Shown here: positions 33,457 through 45,792 of the stretch, in pieces
Layout of the letters: each line of letters starts with the position of its first letter
Position numbering within the stretch: the first letter of the stretch is position 1
Origin: Moniliella sp. 'wahieum'
Taxonomy: Eukaryota > Basidiomycota > Moniliellomycetes > Moniliellales > Moniliellaceae
Length of the DNA stretch: 64,000 nucleotides
Assembly: GCA_003971905.1 (NCBI GenBank)
Contig: RSEE01000006.1
Coordinates: 930,001-994,000 of the forward strand
Reading direction: 5' to 3'
The notes under the pieces: model-generated
Seen by the model: only the letters and a program-made list of their open reading frames with translations
Database searches by the model: none
What the model was told of the DNA's origin: nothing
Made by a program: the position numbers and the translations under genes

Positions 33457-33526
33457 CTAAGGCCAGTGGGAAACGAAGTTAGCAATGTCCGGCCAGTGGG
33501 CCAAGGTAACGGGAAGGGTAACTGAC
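33457..33526 (-). other. Probable 5'-UTR intron of RPS2
   Basis: Reading on (-): donor AAG|GTCAGT at 33526, branch-like GCTAAC, pyrimidine-rich acceptor TTAG at 33457, 7 bp before the ATG. 70 nt. Leader introns are common in fungal ribosomal protein genes; this one is inferred from splice signals alone. Confidence 0.55.
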
Positions 33527-34486
33527 CTTGCTTTTGCGTCGAACTGCTTGGCGCTAGGAAGAGGACTGACAGGGACGACAGACGCACGGGTATCAGGACT
33601 CCAAAAGGCAATGAACAGGGTTGCCGGGACACTTGCCTGGTGCTGCCAGCGAATTTAAATTCGCCGCAGTCATCGCCATACCGTCGCTCTCCTCTCGTGC
33701 TAAAAAAAACTGAACCTGGAATATCCCTGGTTGAACGTTGAATCTTTCACTTTTCATATCGGTAGGGAGGGCGCGGGAGGGCGCAGAGACGTGGCACTGG
33801 GCGGGCATGAGGGAATCGGAGTCTTTTGACCAGCTTCTCATCGACCTGCAAGCGCCAGGCGGTTTTCTATCGAGCGGCACAGTAGGCCCAGCACCATCGT
33901 TGTGCATCGTGAGGATGATCGATCATCCCAGGAATCCCCAAGGTAGCACTCCTCTTGCTTCCCTCCCCCATCACGCGCATCACGCGTCCCGCTGTCAGCC
34001 TGTCACATGTCACATGTCAAGCTGTCACTTGCCATAGTTTCAACGTTCAGTATTCAATCAAGTTGTTGCGTCGCACGTTTTCTGAACGTTCAACTGAACG
34101 GTTGGACTCACCTTCAAGCTTGTTTGTGTTCAACGCTCACTTCAATAACAGCCGCCCCAAATGGTCGCCCTTGTATAATCAGCTGAATCAATCCATGGAG
34201 GTCATCTGGGGTCGCCATGGGGCCTGGGGGACCGCAGCCACCATCGCTGCGTTTGCCAATTTTGTCGATGATTGTGGACTTGACTGGACTTTTGGCCTAC
34301 TTTTTCTGTTTGTTCATTATACGGTGGAGAGAGAGGCAAAGATACCAGCGAGACAGTATCCTCTTCAGCATGCCTCTCACCGCCTCATCTCATATCCCCT
34401 CAGATCCCTCAGGCCTCATAGATCTCATCGCCGATTTCTTCCTTGCCATGTGCAAGTATGATTCTGATAAGCTATGTGTGATGCAT

Positions 34487-34555
34487 GATGAGACCTGGAG
34501 TCCGGATGGTCCTCGAGGGTAATGCAATCGCACTGCTGGCGCAGTGGTGGTGAAC
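34487..34555. repeat. Diverged duplicate segment, copy 1
   Basis: Shares GATGAGACCTG.AGTCC.GATGG and following bases (CCTCGA..., TGCAATCG.ACTG.TG) with 36603-36668 in the same orientation. Several differences are C/T or G/A transitions. Confidence 0.6.
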
Positions 34556-35894
34556 CACCATTCCTCGGGATCGAGGCAAGTAGAGGCAAGGAGAGTATGA
34601 GCGCGATACAGGTGGAGCCGATCGCCCTTTCTGCGATACCATTGTGGAGGCACTTTCACCTGGATCAAATGGTGGTTTCGGTTACGGGCCGTGTTCGTTG
34701 TATATCTCCATTACTGCATGTGGCAGAAGTCAGTTCGGGAGCATTGTCGGAGTAGACCACCTGGAAGGGTCAATCAGGGTGCTGGCATTGTTCACGGGTA
34801 ATCAAGTGGGGAATACATACAGTCGCTTCCCTTTAGAGGGAAGAGGGAGGAAGAAAACGTCCCGCGGACGTCATCGACGACAAGTAACCCCCAGTCGTGT
34901 CCACCGCCACCTTGCGAGGAATGTAGAGACCACATCGATATGGATCAGGGAAAGTAGGTCGGGTGGTTCCTGTAATATTGTGAGAACGAGAATGAGGGGC
35001 TGTGGCATCCGCCTGAATACAGGAAGGGCAATCCCAGTGGCGTCGAACGGTCGCTAATCTTGAGAGAAGATAAAAAGTGAAGGGGGAGATAGGCAATAAG
35101 CAGTTAATTAAGTGAGCTGGTCAAGGGAGAGATGCTTCCACTAACTACTCATGGGCTGGCTCGGCTCGGTGGACCTTGTCGACAAAACGGTAGAGGATGG
35201 TTCAATGAAATGAGCACTATTGGTTTGGGAGACGGAGGGGAGAAGGGGTTGGAGGAACATTTTGTAGTTAGCATCCGTAACAAGGCGGGGCGGGTGACAA
35301 GAATGCGTTCATCAGAACTTCCCCCACCCTGGCGAAAATTATTACCGCTCAGAAAAGTAGCATGTGCCGGGGAGGAGGCGGCACCTCGGGACCAGCGCCC
35401 GCCTCGGGAAGACCCACATCGGGAACTATAGTGTCGGTGCAACAACCGTGTCTCTGATAAGAGGAGGGAGAAAAAGACGGCGGGCGATAAACCGCAGACG
35501 GATGAGTGAATTGCCACAAGCGTCGAGAGTTCCTCTCGTATGTTTTGTCGGCATACGAGATTGGCATGCCTTTCTTCTGTATCGCGTTAATGAACGCTGT
35601 GTACAGAGACGGTCGTCTGGAAGAGGATAGCTTGGCAGCCATAAATTGGTTTTGTGTACCAGCAGGCGATATGTTGCTGAACAAATTGGGCCTCAGTCCA
35701 CCAAACGAAGGAAAGACTAACCAAGGAGGTCGATCTCATCGTGTTGGTTTCCTCTGACGGAGGACTGTGACCGTTGGTTTCCTCTGACGGAGTAATGTGG
35801 CTGTAGCGTTCCCGGAGGAAGGAAAAAAGGAATGATGCACACGATAATCCACGTCACTCTCATGGAATGAATCATGAACTGTGTATAGTGTAGT

Positions 35895-36158
35895 CTATGT
35901 CGTAAAGGGGTTCAAAAAGAGCTTAGGGTCTAGGCCAGGTTTGTACTGAGTGCAAGTAGGCCCAAGCTCAACAATCTCCCTTGCCCCCCACAATGTCCCG
36001 TTCCATGGCTGCAAGAAAAGCACTTCTTTGGCCCGACGGCTAGAATGGTTGTCCGGCTTTGAATTTTCCGTCTTTGTCCAAAAAGTGGTATTAGTCAGAG
36101 TCTTGAAAGCGGAAACCGTCTCATGATCCATGCCTTCGTCACTGAGTCGCCGAAACAA
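35895..36158 (-). other. Short orphan open frame, possible gene remnant
   Basis: 87 codons reading MDHETVSAFKTLTNTTFW and EVLFLQPWNGTLWGAREIVE before a stop at 35895. The composition is protein-like rather than low-complexity. No partner exon is clear, although the reverse strand stays open upstream at 36201-36503 in another frame. No family recognised. Could be a decayed mobile-element or gene fragment. Confidence 0.25.
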
Positions 36159-36318
36159 AAAGTCATTTGTGCCCGAAGCCCAAGATCCCTGCCGTAGAGG
36201 CTAGCGGCATGATAACTGATCTGGTTCCATGGCACGCCACCGTCGCCAGTCAATACATTTTGCCTGTTGACGGCGGCATCCAGATGTCAGCACCCCACAG
36301 TTTTTCCGCCACGCCCAT

Positions 36319-36415
36319 GAGACGTTCCGCAGACAAGCCGATACTGCGCAGAGACGTTCCATAGACAAGCCGATACTGCGTAGAGACGTTCCACCAGACA
36401 AGCCGATACTACGTA
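36319..36415. repeat. Three 32/33-bp tandem repeats
   Basis: Units start at 36319, 36351 and 36383, each beginning GAGACGTTCC and containing AGACAAGCCGATACT. Two to four substitutions between copies. Not in any recognised gene. Confidence 0.85.
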
Positions 36416-36602
36416 TAGTTAACGCGAACATGATTGTATCATCAATCGGAGGAGCACTGGGAGGATGCCGTCGTTGCCACACAGGGATGGGAGTGATGCT
36501 CATCGTTGACGAAATACGCCGAGGTGAGTGGTTGGTGATGAGTAATAGGCGAGGCGATCACCGCTGCTCACTGGATGAGCGAAGAGTTTCTCTGGTGAGA
36601 TT

Positions 36603-36668
36603 GATGAGACCTGAAGTCCTGATGGTCCTCGATGTGGATATGCAATCGGACTGGTGATGGTGGTCTGC
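36603..36668. repeat. Diverged duplicate segment, copy 2
   Basis: Direct-orientation partner of 34487-34555, about 2.1 kb away. The flanking sequence does not align obviously. Confidence 0.6.
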
Positions 36669-37859
36669 ATGAACTAAGCCAACCATCATGCATCAACGCC
36701 TACAGAGGAATAACATCAAGCAGCCTGCCGCCACAGGGGCTAGACTGCGGAAAAGGAGAACAGAAGCGAGAAAAACAACGGAACTCCTATGCCCGTGAGG
36801 AGGAATTGAAGGGTCGTTTTGGTCAAAACACACACGAGCCATGCGCGGTGGCTCAACATTTTTTGTGGCGTAGGAGACGCTGAGAAGATGTGCGGGGGGC
36901 CTGAGACGCGGGGGCCTCTATGTGACAAGTTAGGTGTAAACGTTGACGGATATACGCTGGTACCGTCGGCAAGGTCCAGCGGAACGAGATTGTTTCGCTT
37001 GGGTTTTACACGTCTGCGAGGCTAGCGAATCACAAGGGGGATAGGGTGTGGTGGGTGAGATAATATAGCAGCGAGGGAGGAGTTTTTAAGCCCTGCGAGC
37101 TGAGGCCTGGCGCTGCGGCTGAGGCCTGGCGCTGCGGCTGGGGGCGAGGCGTCAGGCAGTGGTCGGGCCTCCGGAGGGCACGAGGGCCCGCGGGCGGGCG
37201 TTGGAGGCGGGCGGAGGAAGCGGTGTCTCCCTCGTTCCCCGTCTTTGGCAGGCCGACGCCCGTGGTGGCGGGTGGTCGGTGGCTGGTGGCCGGTGGCTGG
37301 TGGCCAAGGCCATGGCCATGGCCTGCCTTGGCGTGTACCTGGCAGCTGGCTGGCAGACGGCAGCGGCGTCACGCATGTCACCCGTCGGGACATGCCACGC
37401 CGCGGCTCAAATTGCAGTGGCCATTCGGTGTTGCTCTCCGTACAGTGCCCCCCTGCTGGGGCGGCCAGACCCGGGCACCGTTTCTGCTTTGCTGCTGCAA
37501 GCGTCGCCACGCCCGGCTGCGTGCGACGAGGCCCGAGGCACCCGAACGCACAGACGCCCCACTACTTCATGCTGGTGACTGGGGACTACGTGACTAGCGA
37601 CTGATGACTGTGGGCGCAGCACCCAAACTCTCTCAAAAGCCCCCAAGCCGCCGGGCCAAGCGTCCCCTTCGGCCTCGGGCCTTCAGGATTCAGCTTCAGT
37701 CACCGCAACCCCAGCTCTCTGCCCATCGTCTCCTGCCCTCGCCTTCCCCCCCCCCCCCCCCATCTGCCTCAAGCGGAGTGCTTGCGCTTTTGTCTTGTCG
37801 TCCAACATGGCCTCTCCCCAGACCTCCGCTCCCACCACGCGCGCCCAGCGTCCGCGCTC

Positions 37860-38844
37860 ATGTCCCTCACTCATTCCGGCGAATCGTCGCCCGTTACGGG
37901 CGACATGCACGTCCGCCTGCCTCCCGATGTACATGCCAGCTGGGTGAACTCGGATGCCCTGCGTCACCTGTTTATCACGCAGGACTCGCAGAGCATCAAG
38001 GCCAACTCGTCGCGTCCCTTTGTCATCAGCCCCTTTGCAAGGGACTTGTGGCCCCCGCGATACGATGCGCCGCAGCAAGAGGTCACCCAAACATCTTCCG
38101 CCTCGGGTGTTTTCAAGTCGCACTCGGCCGTGAATGTGACAGTTTACGTTGACGGCACTGTCAATGGAGTTGAGACGCTGCGCAAGGAGAACCCCCAGTT
38201 GGAATTGGTCCCAACGTCTCTTCCTGGCACCCCCAGTACCCGTAAGGCCAACAACCGCCACTCATCCTACTTTTCCTACGTTCCTCGCAAGGAGCGCCTG
38301 CTTCCTGTGATTGTCCAAGCGAAAAGTGTGGTGAGCTATGTGACTCTCCGATCCCGTCCTATCCTGTGCTTGACACGCCGCTCCAGATACGCGCCCGCAC
38401 CTTGCGTGGTGCGTGCAATGTCTTTCTGCCCCCCGAGTTTTCGGGGATTGTATCGTGGAGTCTGGGTGTGGGGCCGCACGGAAGCACGATCAAACAAGCA
38501 AGTGGGGATGAGGTGGGAATGGGGGGGTTCAAGTTATCCAAGGCACTCCGCAACAGCGGTCGGGTGATTGACCTAACCGGCCGACTGGGCGTCGGACCAC
38601 CACCGGGAACAAGCAGCGCGACGGCGGACCGATGTGAAAAAGCGCTCAAACTGCATGCGCCCCTGCTCAAGAAACGGCCGAATCGGGGTCTTATCAAGGT
38701 CTATCCCGTGGGAACGCACCTGGCAGCGGGGGTGGAGCCCCCCGCGCTCCGGGGTGATCTGTGTGAGCTGGTCACGGCTCGGGCAACATGACTCTCTATG
38801 ACGCCTCTGAGTTCAAGGAGGAGGAAGGGTGTGTGATCAGCTAA
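37860..38844 (+). CDS. Uncharacterised protein, spliced, frameshifted
   Basis: ATG at 37860 opens a frame reading MSLTHSGESSPVTGDMHVRL, LPPDVHASWVNSDALRH and VTVYVDGTVNGVETLRK. The intron at 38331-38386 (GTGAGC donor, CAG acceptor, phase 0) joins PVIVQAKSV to IRARTLRGACNVFLPP. The second exon continues EFSGIVSWSLGVGPHGSTI and, after one more frame change, ends NMTLYDASEFKEEEGCVIS with TAA at 38842. About 300 aa. The beta-rich pattern, with a LPPEFSGIV strand after a short intron, is reminiscent of DUF7330-type basidiomycete proteins, but I cannot confirm this. An earlier ATG at 37807 (MASPQTSAPTTRAQRP) may be the real start if one base is missing between them. Confidence 0.6.
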
Positions 38845-39389
38845 GGGTGCTTCTTGTGGACAGTTATCATACGTGCTTTATTCCCTTTTTGCCCCCTGTT
38901 CTCACCCCTGCCTCGCTATTCCTTTTTGCATACTGCTTCAACTTTCTTCTTCTCATCTTGTTGTTACGCGCCTCATTGTCTGCTGCTTCTTGTTCCGGAT
39001 TCTACCGAGCCCATACATGGAATGGATTGTATGGCATGCAGTATCACCCCGTCGCTACCGGACACGTATTGTTGAGCAGGATACAGAGCAGTAGTGGGCT
39101 GTCTGGGGCAGGCTAGTGTCTGGTCTGTGTGGGCGGCCTGAGTCTGAGATCTTAGTCTGAGATCGGATGGGGCCGGACGCGCATGTTCAAATTTCAATGG
39201 GCCGCCCCTTGCTTGCCGCGGCACACACCCGAGCGGAATTGGGGCCGACATACAAAGCGGCGGCGGCGCTCTTTCCGCCCGGCCCAATTTTTTTCGCCTG
39301 GCGCTTCACTTGCAGCGACATTATAGCTCCCACCCGCCCGGCCCCGCCTTCCTCCATCCAACGCCTCCGCCCCGCCCTCGACTGCGACG
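38845..39389. other. Intergenic, RRP12 promoter
   Basis: About 545 bp, first half pyrimidine-rich (3' UTR of the preceding gene), then the 5' flank of RRP12. Nothing else recognised. Confidence 0.45.
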
Positions 39390-42300
39390 ATGGCCGACTA
39401 CGACGGCGGCGGCAACCGACGCGCTCAACGAGGCCCTCCTCAAGATCCGCCACCACACCGCATCCAAGCTCGAAACCAGCGCACCCCTGCTCTCCTCCTC
39501 ACCGCCATCGAGACCGGCATTGCCGAGCACCATGCCGCTGCCCGCGCCGCCGGCCAGGCTGCGCCTCCCGAGGGCAGCTCCCCCCCCCCACCGAGTACCT
39601 GGTGGGTATGCTGAGCATGTCCGCAGCCGCCACCAGCAGTAAGGTGTGTGTTTTTTCTTTTTCTTTTTTGGTTCTTCTTCTTGGTCTCTGCGGGCATCTT
39701 CTCATCCTGACAATAACCCTTCCTTCTCTGCTTAGGTTGCCGTGTCGTTGCCCGCTCTGCTCTACCTTATCTCCCTCACCGCCCCCCATGTCCCCACAAG
39801 CGTGCTGTACAAGGAGATCGACCCGCTCTTGCGTCTTCTGCAGGGCCCGCTTAGCAGCCCGCATGCCATCATCGATGCAGGCACACAAGGCGCCCAAGGG
39901 GTCTTGCTGCCCAACTTCGCTCGGTGCTCAACATCCTCGAGATCGCCCTGGTGCATTTTCCTCTCAAGGTGCTTTCCCACACCCCGCTCCAGCAATCGTT
40001 CAACTCGGCCCTCAAGCTCTGCATCGACGTCCGCCCCAAGGTTCGCCGTCGCGCCCAGCAGCTTGTGCTTGCTACCCTTCAGCGCGACGATGGTGACCAC
40101 CCCTATGCCACTCCCGTGCTTACGTGGCTCGTTCAATCTTTTGACCGCGTCGGCGAGGCGAGTGGATCCAAGTCCCATGACGGAAAGCCCGAGTTTGACA
40201 AGAAGACTGGCGTGCGCTGCACAGCGGTGCGGCGGCCGCGTTGCGGCAGAACGCACTCGAACTGCAAAACGAAGCCAAGGCCAAGCGTGGGGCCAACGTT
40301 AAGTTGCATCCTAGTGCCGGGTGTGGCTCACTGGCTTTGCCAAGGAGCTCATCCCTGTCCTCCACACCCATGGGGCGTTGGGGTCCAAGGCCGCGCTCGA
40401 AGGGCTGGTCAAGGCGCTGATTCGTCTGCCGTCGCTTCAGAACCCGTTTTTGTCCGTCGGGGCGTTCGATGACTTTGAAGTGCTCTTTCGCCAGCGTTTG
40501 CAAAATGGGTCGTCCAGCTGCTGCAAACTACCCTCCGCACCCTCCGCTCCAAACACGTTCGCAACCAAGTGTCTTCGGACGCCCAGTTGTACCCTGCGTA
40601 CCTCCACGCCTTGTCCTCCGCTCTGACTGCCTTGGCCCGGTACGACCTGGTCGCAGCCGAGACGGGGTCGGAGATGAGCCCTCTCTGGGCGAGTCAGGAG
40701 GATTCGATCAGTGCCCTTCCTATCTTTACCGACGTTCTCTCTCGCGCCCTCGGCAGGTATGGGGGCTAAGAGCAAGCCCGTCCGGGAAGCTGGCAAGGCG
40801 CTGTTGCTCGCCATCATCAAGGCTTTGCCTCGGAGCAAAATCGTGTCGGCTGCGTCGGCGCCCACGGAACCTTCCGAGGTCAAGTCGATTGTGGACCAGC
40901 TGCACAACGCCTTGAGGGACAGGCTGTCAAGTTCCTGGCATCGCGGGCCGAATTGTTGGGGGTAATCGAGGGTCTGATCGAGCAACTTCGCACGTTTGTC
41001 CGGCCGCTCGCTCGCCCATCCCCCAAGCCCATGTGGACCACGACACGCCTCGGCCTCCGAGGTGTTTTGTCTCCCGTTCATCACGTCCGCCGCAACGATG
41101 CGGACAGACGAGTCGTTTGAGCATCGTGCCGAGGCCGATGCGGTTCTTGCCAAGGCAGTCAACGTCTGTGGGCCCGGGGTCGTTCTCGAACTGTTGCCCC
41201 TCAACCTACTAGGGGAAGATGAGCCGGAACGCACCTGGCTTTTGCCCCTCATGGCACGTCAAATTGACAACACGGAGCTGGCCCACTTTGCCACCGTCTT
41301 GCTCCCCCTCACCAAGGAGCTGGATCAGCGTCGGGCCGACGCCGAATCCCGCCGGGAAGGGAGCCGTGGCGCGGCATCATCCGAGTCGTTGATGTGGTCC
41401 ACGCTCATCAAGCAGGTATGGGACTTGTTCCCCGGGTACTGCAAGTTGCCCCTGGACGCCGTGTCGGCCTTGAGCCAAACCACCCTGGCGGCCGACTGGT
41501 GGATGTGCTGAAACGTTCGCAGGACCCTGCGTCGGGGTGGGGCGTGTCGGCCATCGATCCTTGGTGGGCTGCAGCAACTGGTTGAGACCAGTCGCAGTAT
41601 CAAGGCGTCCGGGATGGGGCTGGAGCTCGAAGCCAACTTTGGTCTGACCCCGGCTGATGGCGAAGCCAACTTGGCCAAACTGGCCGAAATGGCACCTGGG
41701 TTCATGACCGTGTTGTACGACGTGCTGCGCTTGAGCCCGCGGGAAGACAAGGCTTTATCTTGCCCACCATGAGTCTGTTTATTGATCTGTTGCCTCCGTC
41801 TGCTCTCGAGGCCGCGTTCCAGCACTTGCTCACTACCCTCGCACAGCCTTGGCTCAGCCCCTGAGCACCAAGCACGGGAAAGCAGATGCCAACGCGCCCC
41901 AGTCCGAGTTGGTCACGTCGCTCAAGGTGTTGGCTCTGTTTGTACCGCACTTGTCGGTCGCTCAGGCTTCCACGCTGCTCACCGGGATTTTGGGCGAGGC
42001 GAACGATAAGACACAAGCTGTCGCCCCGCCCTCTTGACCAACAAGGAGGCGGCCGTGCAAAAGCGCGCCTACCACCTGTTCACCCGGCTTGTCGAAGCCT
42101 CTACGGTCCGGTCGTGCTGGCTTCGAAAGGCTCCAACGGTGCCCCGTTGCTGCTGACGCTACTCAAGGCGGTCACCATTTCTCAGATCAACGTTGCACCC
42201 GGGGCCGAAGACGAACGGATGGGACTCTTGTCGGCGCTGGTGCCGCGCATCCCTCGTGATCAACTCCATCTCCTTCACCCTCTTACCGTCGAGCCGTTCT

Positions 42301-43756
42301 CGGCACCAAAGGGCGCGGGGCGAACGCAAGGGCAGTTTCACCCCTCCTCCTCGCTCTCGCCGAGAAGTTCAAGGCGGGCGGCGAGATCAACATGCAGCCG
42401 TTGAGTGGCCAAGACGAAGTGCGCACCGCGAGCATCGAGGAGTTCTTCCTCTTGGCCTCGGGACTTCTCGGGGCTCGACCCCGCACGAGATCTCGGCGAC
42501 CTGGATGGCGCTCAACCGGTTGGTGTACGAGTACCGCGCGACCTTTCTGCGCAATCGATCAAGGAACTGCTCCAGACGGCCGCCACGTTTGTCCGGAGCC
42601 AGAACCGAGAGATCATCAAGTCGGTCCTGGGCACGATGAACGTTGCTGCGGTCAGTGTCGATTCGGGGTTGCTCTTGGCGGACAATGGCGAGTTGCTGCG
42701 GACGTTGGTGGAAGCTGTGTTTGCTCTGTCCAAGGACAACCGGTACCGGTTCAAGTTGCCCGTGCGCCACTTTTGCGAGCGCCTCGTCCGTCGGTTTGGA
42801 TTTGATGCGATCGATCGGCTGGTGCCCGAAGACGACAAGAAGTTGTTGGCCAACATTCGCAAGCGCAAGGAACGTGCCAAGCGCCGTCGTACCGAGAAGG
42901 AAGACGATCCTCACCTCACCGAAACGGCACTGGGCACGACCCAGGCCGCGCGCAAGACGCGCGACATTGGTACGGACGCATTTGAAGATGTGCTGTACGG
43001 CTCCGAGGCCGAGCTGGCCTCGTCGGACGAAGAGGAGGAACGGGGCGCGCCGCACAAGGGCAAGGCGCCCCAGGGCAAAGCACCCCAGGGTAAGAAATCT
43101 CGTCGTCTGTCGACGAGACGTACATTCGCGCCGACGACGATGAGCCGATGGACTTGTTGGACCGCGGCGCTGCTGGCTCCAAGATTATGACGGGCAGTGG
43201 ACGGGCGGCGGTGCAGGCGCGTGCGAACGCGGCGGCCGGCCGCGCCTCGCGAAAGGGCACCCAGTTCCCCAGCGACGTCGATACGGGCAAGATGCTGATT
43301 CAGGACGAGGAGGATCCACACTGGCCCCGACGGTGACCCGGGGCAAAAGCGCAAGTCGGGCGACGACTTGGAGGAGGAGCAAGATGATGGGGATGCGTAC
43401 CGTGGTCTGTCGATCGGAGCTGATGGTCATACCCACACCCGCACAGGCGCCGTCAAGTTCAACAAGAACAACAAGAAGACCCGTGCGGCCGAGGCGGAGA
43501 TGGATTTGGACGAGCAGGACGACGAGGCGCGGCAGATTGGTGCGCCAGCCGAAAATAAGGACCGTCGCAAGCGGCCCAAGAAGGACAAGACGGCCATTGG
43601 GGGCCAGTTCCGTGCCAAGAAGGCCCAGGCGATGTGCAGCGGGGCGGCATGTCCCCCTATGCGTATGTCCCGCTGGGCGATGTGAGTGGCAAGAAGGCCG
43701 GACGCAACGCGCGCCAGATGGACATTACTGGCCACGGACGCAAGCGCCGCGGTTGA
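39390..43756 (+). CDS. RRP12: Rrp12-like ribosome biogenesis and export factor
   Basis: Rrp12 is a nucleolar HEAT-repeat protein needed for pre-40S/60S maturation and nuclear export. ATG 39390 (MADYDGG). The N-terminal helical repeats read KIRHHTASKLETSAPLL and EYLVGMLSMSAAAT, then intron 39644-39735, then LPALLYLISLTAPHVP and LNILEIALVHFPLKVL. The middle shows alternating-frame HEAT segments such as FATVLLPLTKELDQR (41.3 kb) and FRFKLPVRHFCERLVRRFG-type repeats (42.75 kb). The C-terminal third is acidic/Lys-rich with KKDKTAIGGQFRAKKAQ. It closes with MSPYAYVPLGDVSGKKAG and GHGRKRRG before TGA at 43754. The PYAYVPL motif is a strong family marker. About 1,400 aa, with at least a dozen one-base frame changes. 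The 3' end is convergent with eIF3m, 250 bp apart. Confidence 0.88.
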
Positions 43757-44006
43757 ACTTGCTTCCTCTTCCTGTTTCTGGTTTTGCTTTTGAGATGAAC
43801 TTCATGCTTTGGCTATTCCGCAAGATCCGTAGAAACTCTGTCTGGAGCTACGAGCAAAACGCTTTCTCTACATACGTCTACATAGGTGCCATACGGAAAG
43901 GATGTAGGGGAGGTGGTAGTGGAGGTGTGAGAGAGTGCATACAGTACATGCAGGTCCCTGGGAGAAATCTCTCCCCGCCCAAGGAACTTTTCGAGCCCAA
44001 GGAGTT

Positions 44007-45366
44007 CTAAGCCGAAGGCACGGGTTCCTGCTGCGCTTGGCCCTCCACTGCTGCAACAGGCGCTTCCGACCGGGTCTCGACGTCGCCGAGGTGAGCGTGT
44101 AAGGATACGCGCGATCGCGCCGTCCCACTCCTCCAGGCGTTTCCAACAGCTTCCATTGGGCCGGGCCAAACGCGCGGTGGGATGCGCGGAAGACACGGAA
44201 GGTCTGGTGCGTCTGCGACAACTTGCCCGCCGCCAGACCGCACGAATCAAGTCAATCAGCCACCCCTCGACGGCGTCCGAACCCGTCTCCTTCTCCCCTG
44301 CAGCAGACAGCACCGAACCGATTTGAGCATAGTGAGCGTGGCCGGTGCCGCCGGTGCGCTCTCCCCTTGCACCTTGGCACAGGCGTCGGCCAGGTCCAAC
44401 AGCGTAGCCTTCCGCGACAAGGCGGCGGTGTCAATGCCAAGACGCTTCACTTCGGCCTCGTTGGACGAGATCCACTTGGCCACCTCGGCCGCCGGGCCGG
44501 TAATCAGTGCGGTCAGCAGCGCCCCGGCTGGCGAACCCTGCAGCGCCTTGGACGCAGCAGGAATGTTGGCCAGCGTCTCAAAGTCCATCACTGTGGGCAA
44601 AGCAATGGCGAAACCAAGGCAGCTTCAGCACCGGCTTTGGCGCCCTTGGACTCGCCTGTGGCAGTGAGGCGCAGGTAACCAGGGTAAACTCGTACGCTTG
44701 CTTTGGGTTGTCGCTCCCGTCCCGAAGCGTCTGCGAAACGTGCGCGAGCAACGCTTCCTTCTCCTCTGCGCTCACGTCCCATTGTGCCAGCCACACGGGA
44801 AGCTGCTCCAGCGTCGGGAGCAGCACGTCCACCTCTCCCTGGACAGACAGCAGGTCCACCAGAGCTCGGTAGACGGTAAGACGCAGCCCCGAAGTAGCGG
44901 AAGCAGGTTGAATGTGTTGGTCGACTGAGGCAAAGAGTCAGGTCAGTAACCCTCGCCTTACACCATCCAGTAGAATCAAAGTACATACATCTGCGTCTTG
45001 AGCGGGGCACCCGCGTGCTCCGCAGCGGGCACCGCACGAACAAGGCTGGACAGGAGCGACGTCTGCTTGGCCTGGTCGTCGGCGAAGGTGGACTGGATCA
45101 AAGCCACGAGGAGGTTGTATGCGCCCTCGGTGTCGCGCGGCGTGACGACGTCCTCAGAAGGCGCGGCGATCGCCGGGTGGCGACGGCCGCGACCAACTTC
45201 TCCACGGCGGCAGGGGCGGCGCAGCGTCGGCCACGGCGAACGACGCACGGAACGCATCGCGCTCGGCCGCGGGCTTGGCGCGGGCGAAGAGGGTGGCGAG
45301 GTCAGCGATCTGCTCGGCGATAGGTGCGTCGGCGACAACGACGTTTTGCGTGGCCAGCAGGCTCAT
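44007..45366 (-). CDS. eIF3 subunit M (PCI domain)
   Basis: A subunit of translation initiation factor eIF3, in its PCI octamer. ATG 45366 (MSLLATQNVVVADAPIAEQI). Downstream are YNLLVALIQSTFADDQAKQ and SLLSSLVRAVPAAEHAGAPLK, then an intron at 44925-44988 (GTATGT donor). Exon 2 reads LRLTVYRALVDLL, LLPTLEQLPVWLAQWDVS, QTLRDGSDNPKQAYEFTLV and FETLANIPAASKALQGSP. The PCI winged helix follows as EGWLIDLIRA, then FGPAQWKLLE and RLEEWDGAIARIL, stopping at 44007 after AQQEPVPSA. About 430 aa, the usual fungal size. About five frame changes. Diverges from NDUFA6 across a 426-bp shared promoter. Confidence 0.87.
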
Positions 45367-45792
45367 GCTGGGCAAGGGATGCGGGGGGGGCGGTCGCTGC
45401 GATGGAGAGGGGGAGGGTGAGGCCGACGAGAGGCCGTGGCGGCCTAGGCGACCGAGCGAAAAAATTGCGACGAAGAAACGGCGGCCCGCACGGCGCCAGT
45501 CTTGGCCAGCCCGCATTCCGCCTGTCCCGCGTGAAATATGAAATCGCATCACGCCCCTGCTTACCTCATCCGCCGGGGGATGCGTGTCCGGGTGGCATGT
45601 GGCATGCCAGGGCATGCAAGCGCATGCAAGCGTACACGCATGCATGCTGCGTGGCTTGGCCTGCAACATTGCAGACAGGCGAGTGTACGTAATCCGCCGC
45701 CGATTAGTAAACCACTCGCCAGGCCGACTGGATGCTGCCGCCTCTCCATCGCCCCCCGCCTGTGCCCTCCTCCTCCCCCCGCATTGGCCGCC
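45367..45792. other. Bidirectional promoter, eIF3m / NDUFA6
   Basis: 426 bp between divergent start codons. It contains a GCATGCAAGCGCATGCAAGCG direct repeat (two near-copies of GCATGCAAGCG, about 45,607-45,630). No gene seen. Confidence 0.5.

Larger units (their letters stand above)
33527..37859. other. 4.3-kb gene-poor segment with degenerate repeats
   Basis: No recognisable gene. Composition is less GC-rich than the rest until about 37.1 kb. It holds diverged duplicated segments, a 32-bp tandem repeat, a GTTGGTTTCCTCTGACGGAG duplication (about 35743 and 35773) and short orphan open frames. One frame at 35506-35757 (+) reads FLSYVLSAYEIGMPFFCIAL, but it matches no family I know. From 37.1 to 37.6 kb the sequence is GC-rich with GGTGGC(T/C)GGTGGC repeats, then a C14 run near 37,747-37,760 ahead of the next gene. 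Old transposon debris is a reasonable but unproven reading. Confidence 0.45.

Noticed and set aside
16196-36415. Direct repeats that could be taken for CRISPR arrays (16196, 29173, 36319)
   Set aside because: Contiguous tandem units without unique spacers, and the surrounding genes are eukaryotic with introns.
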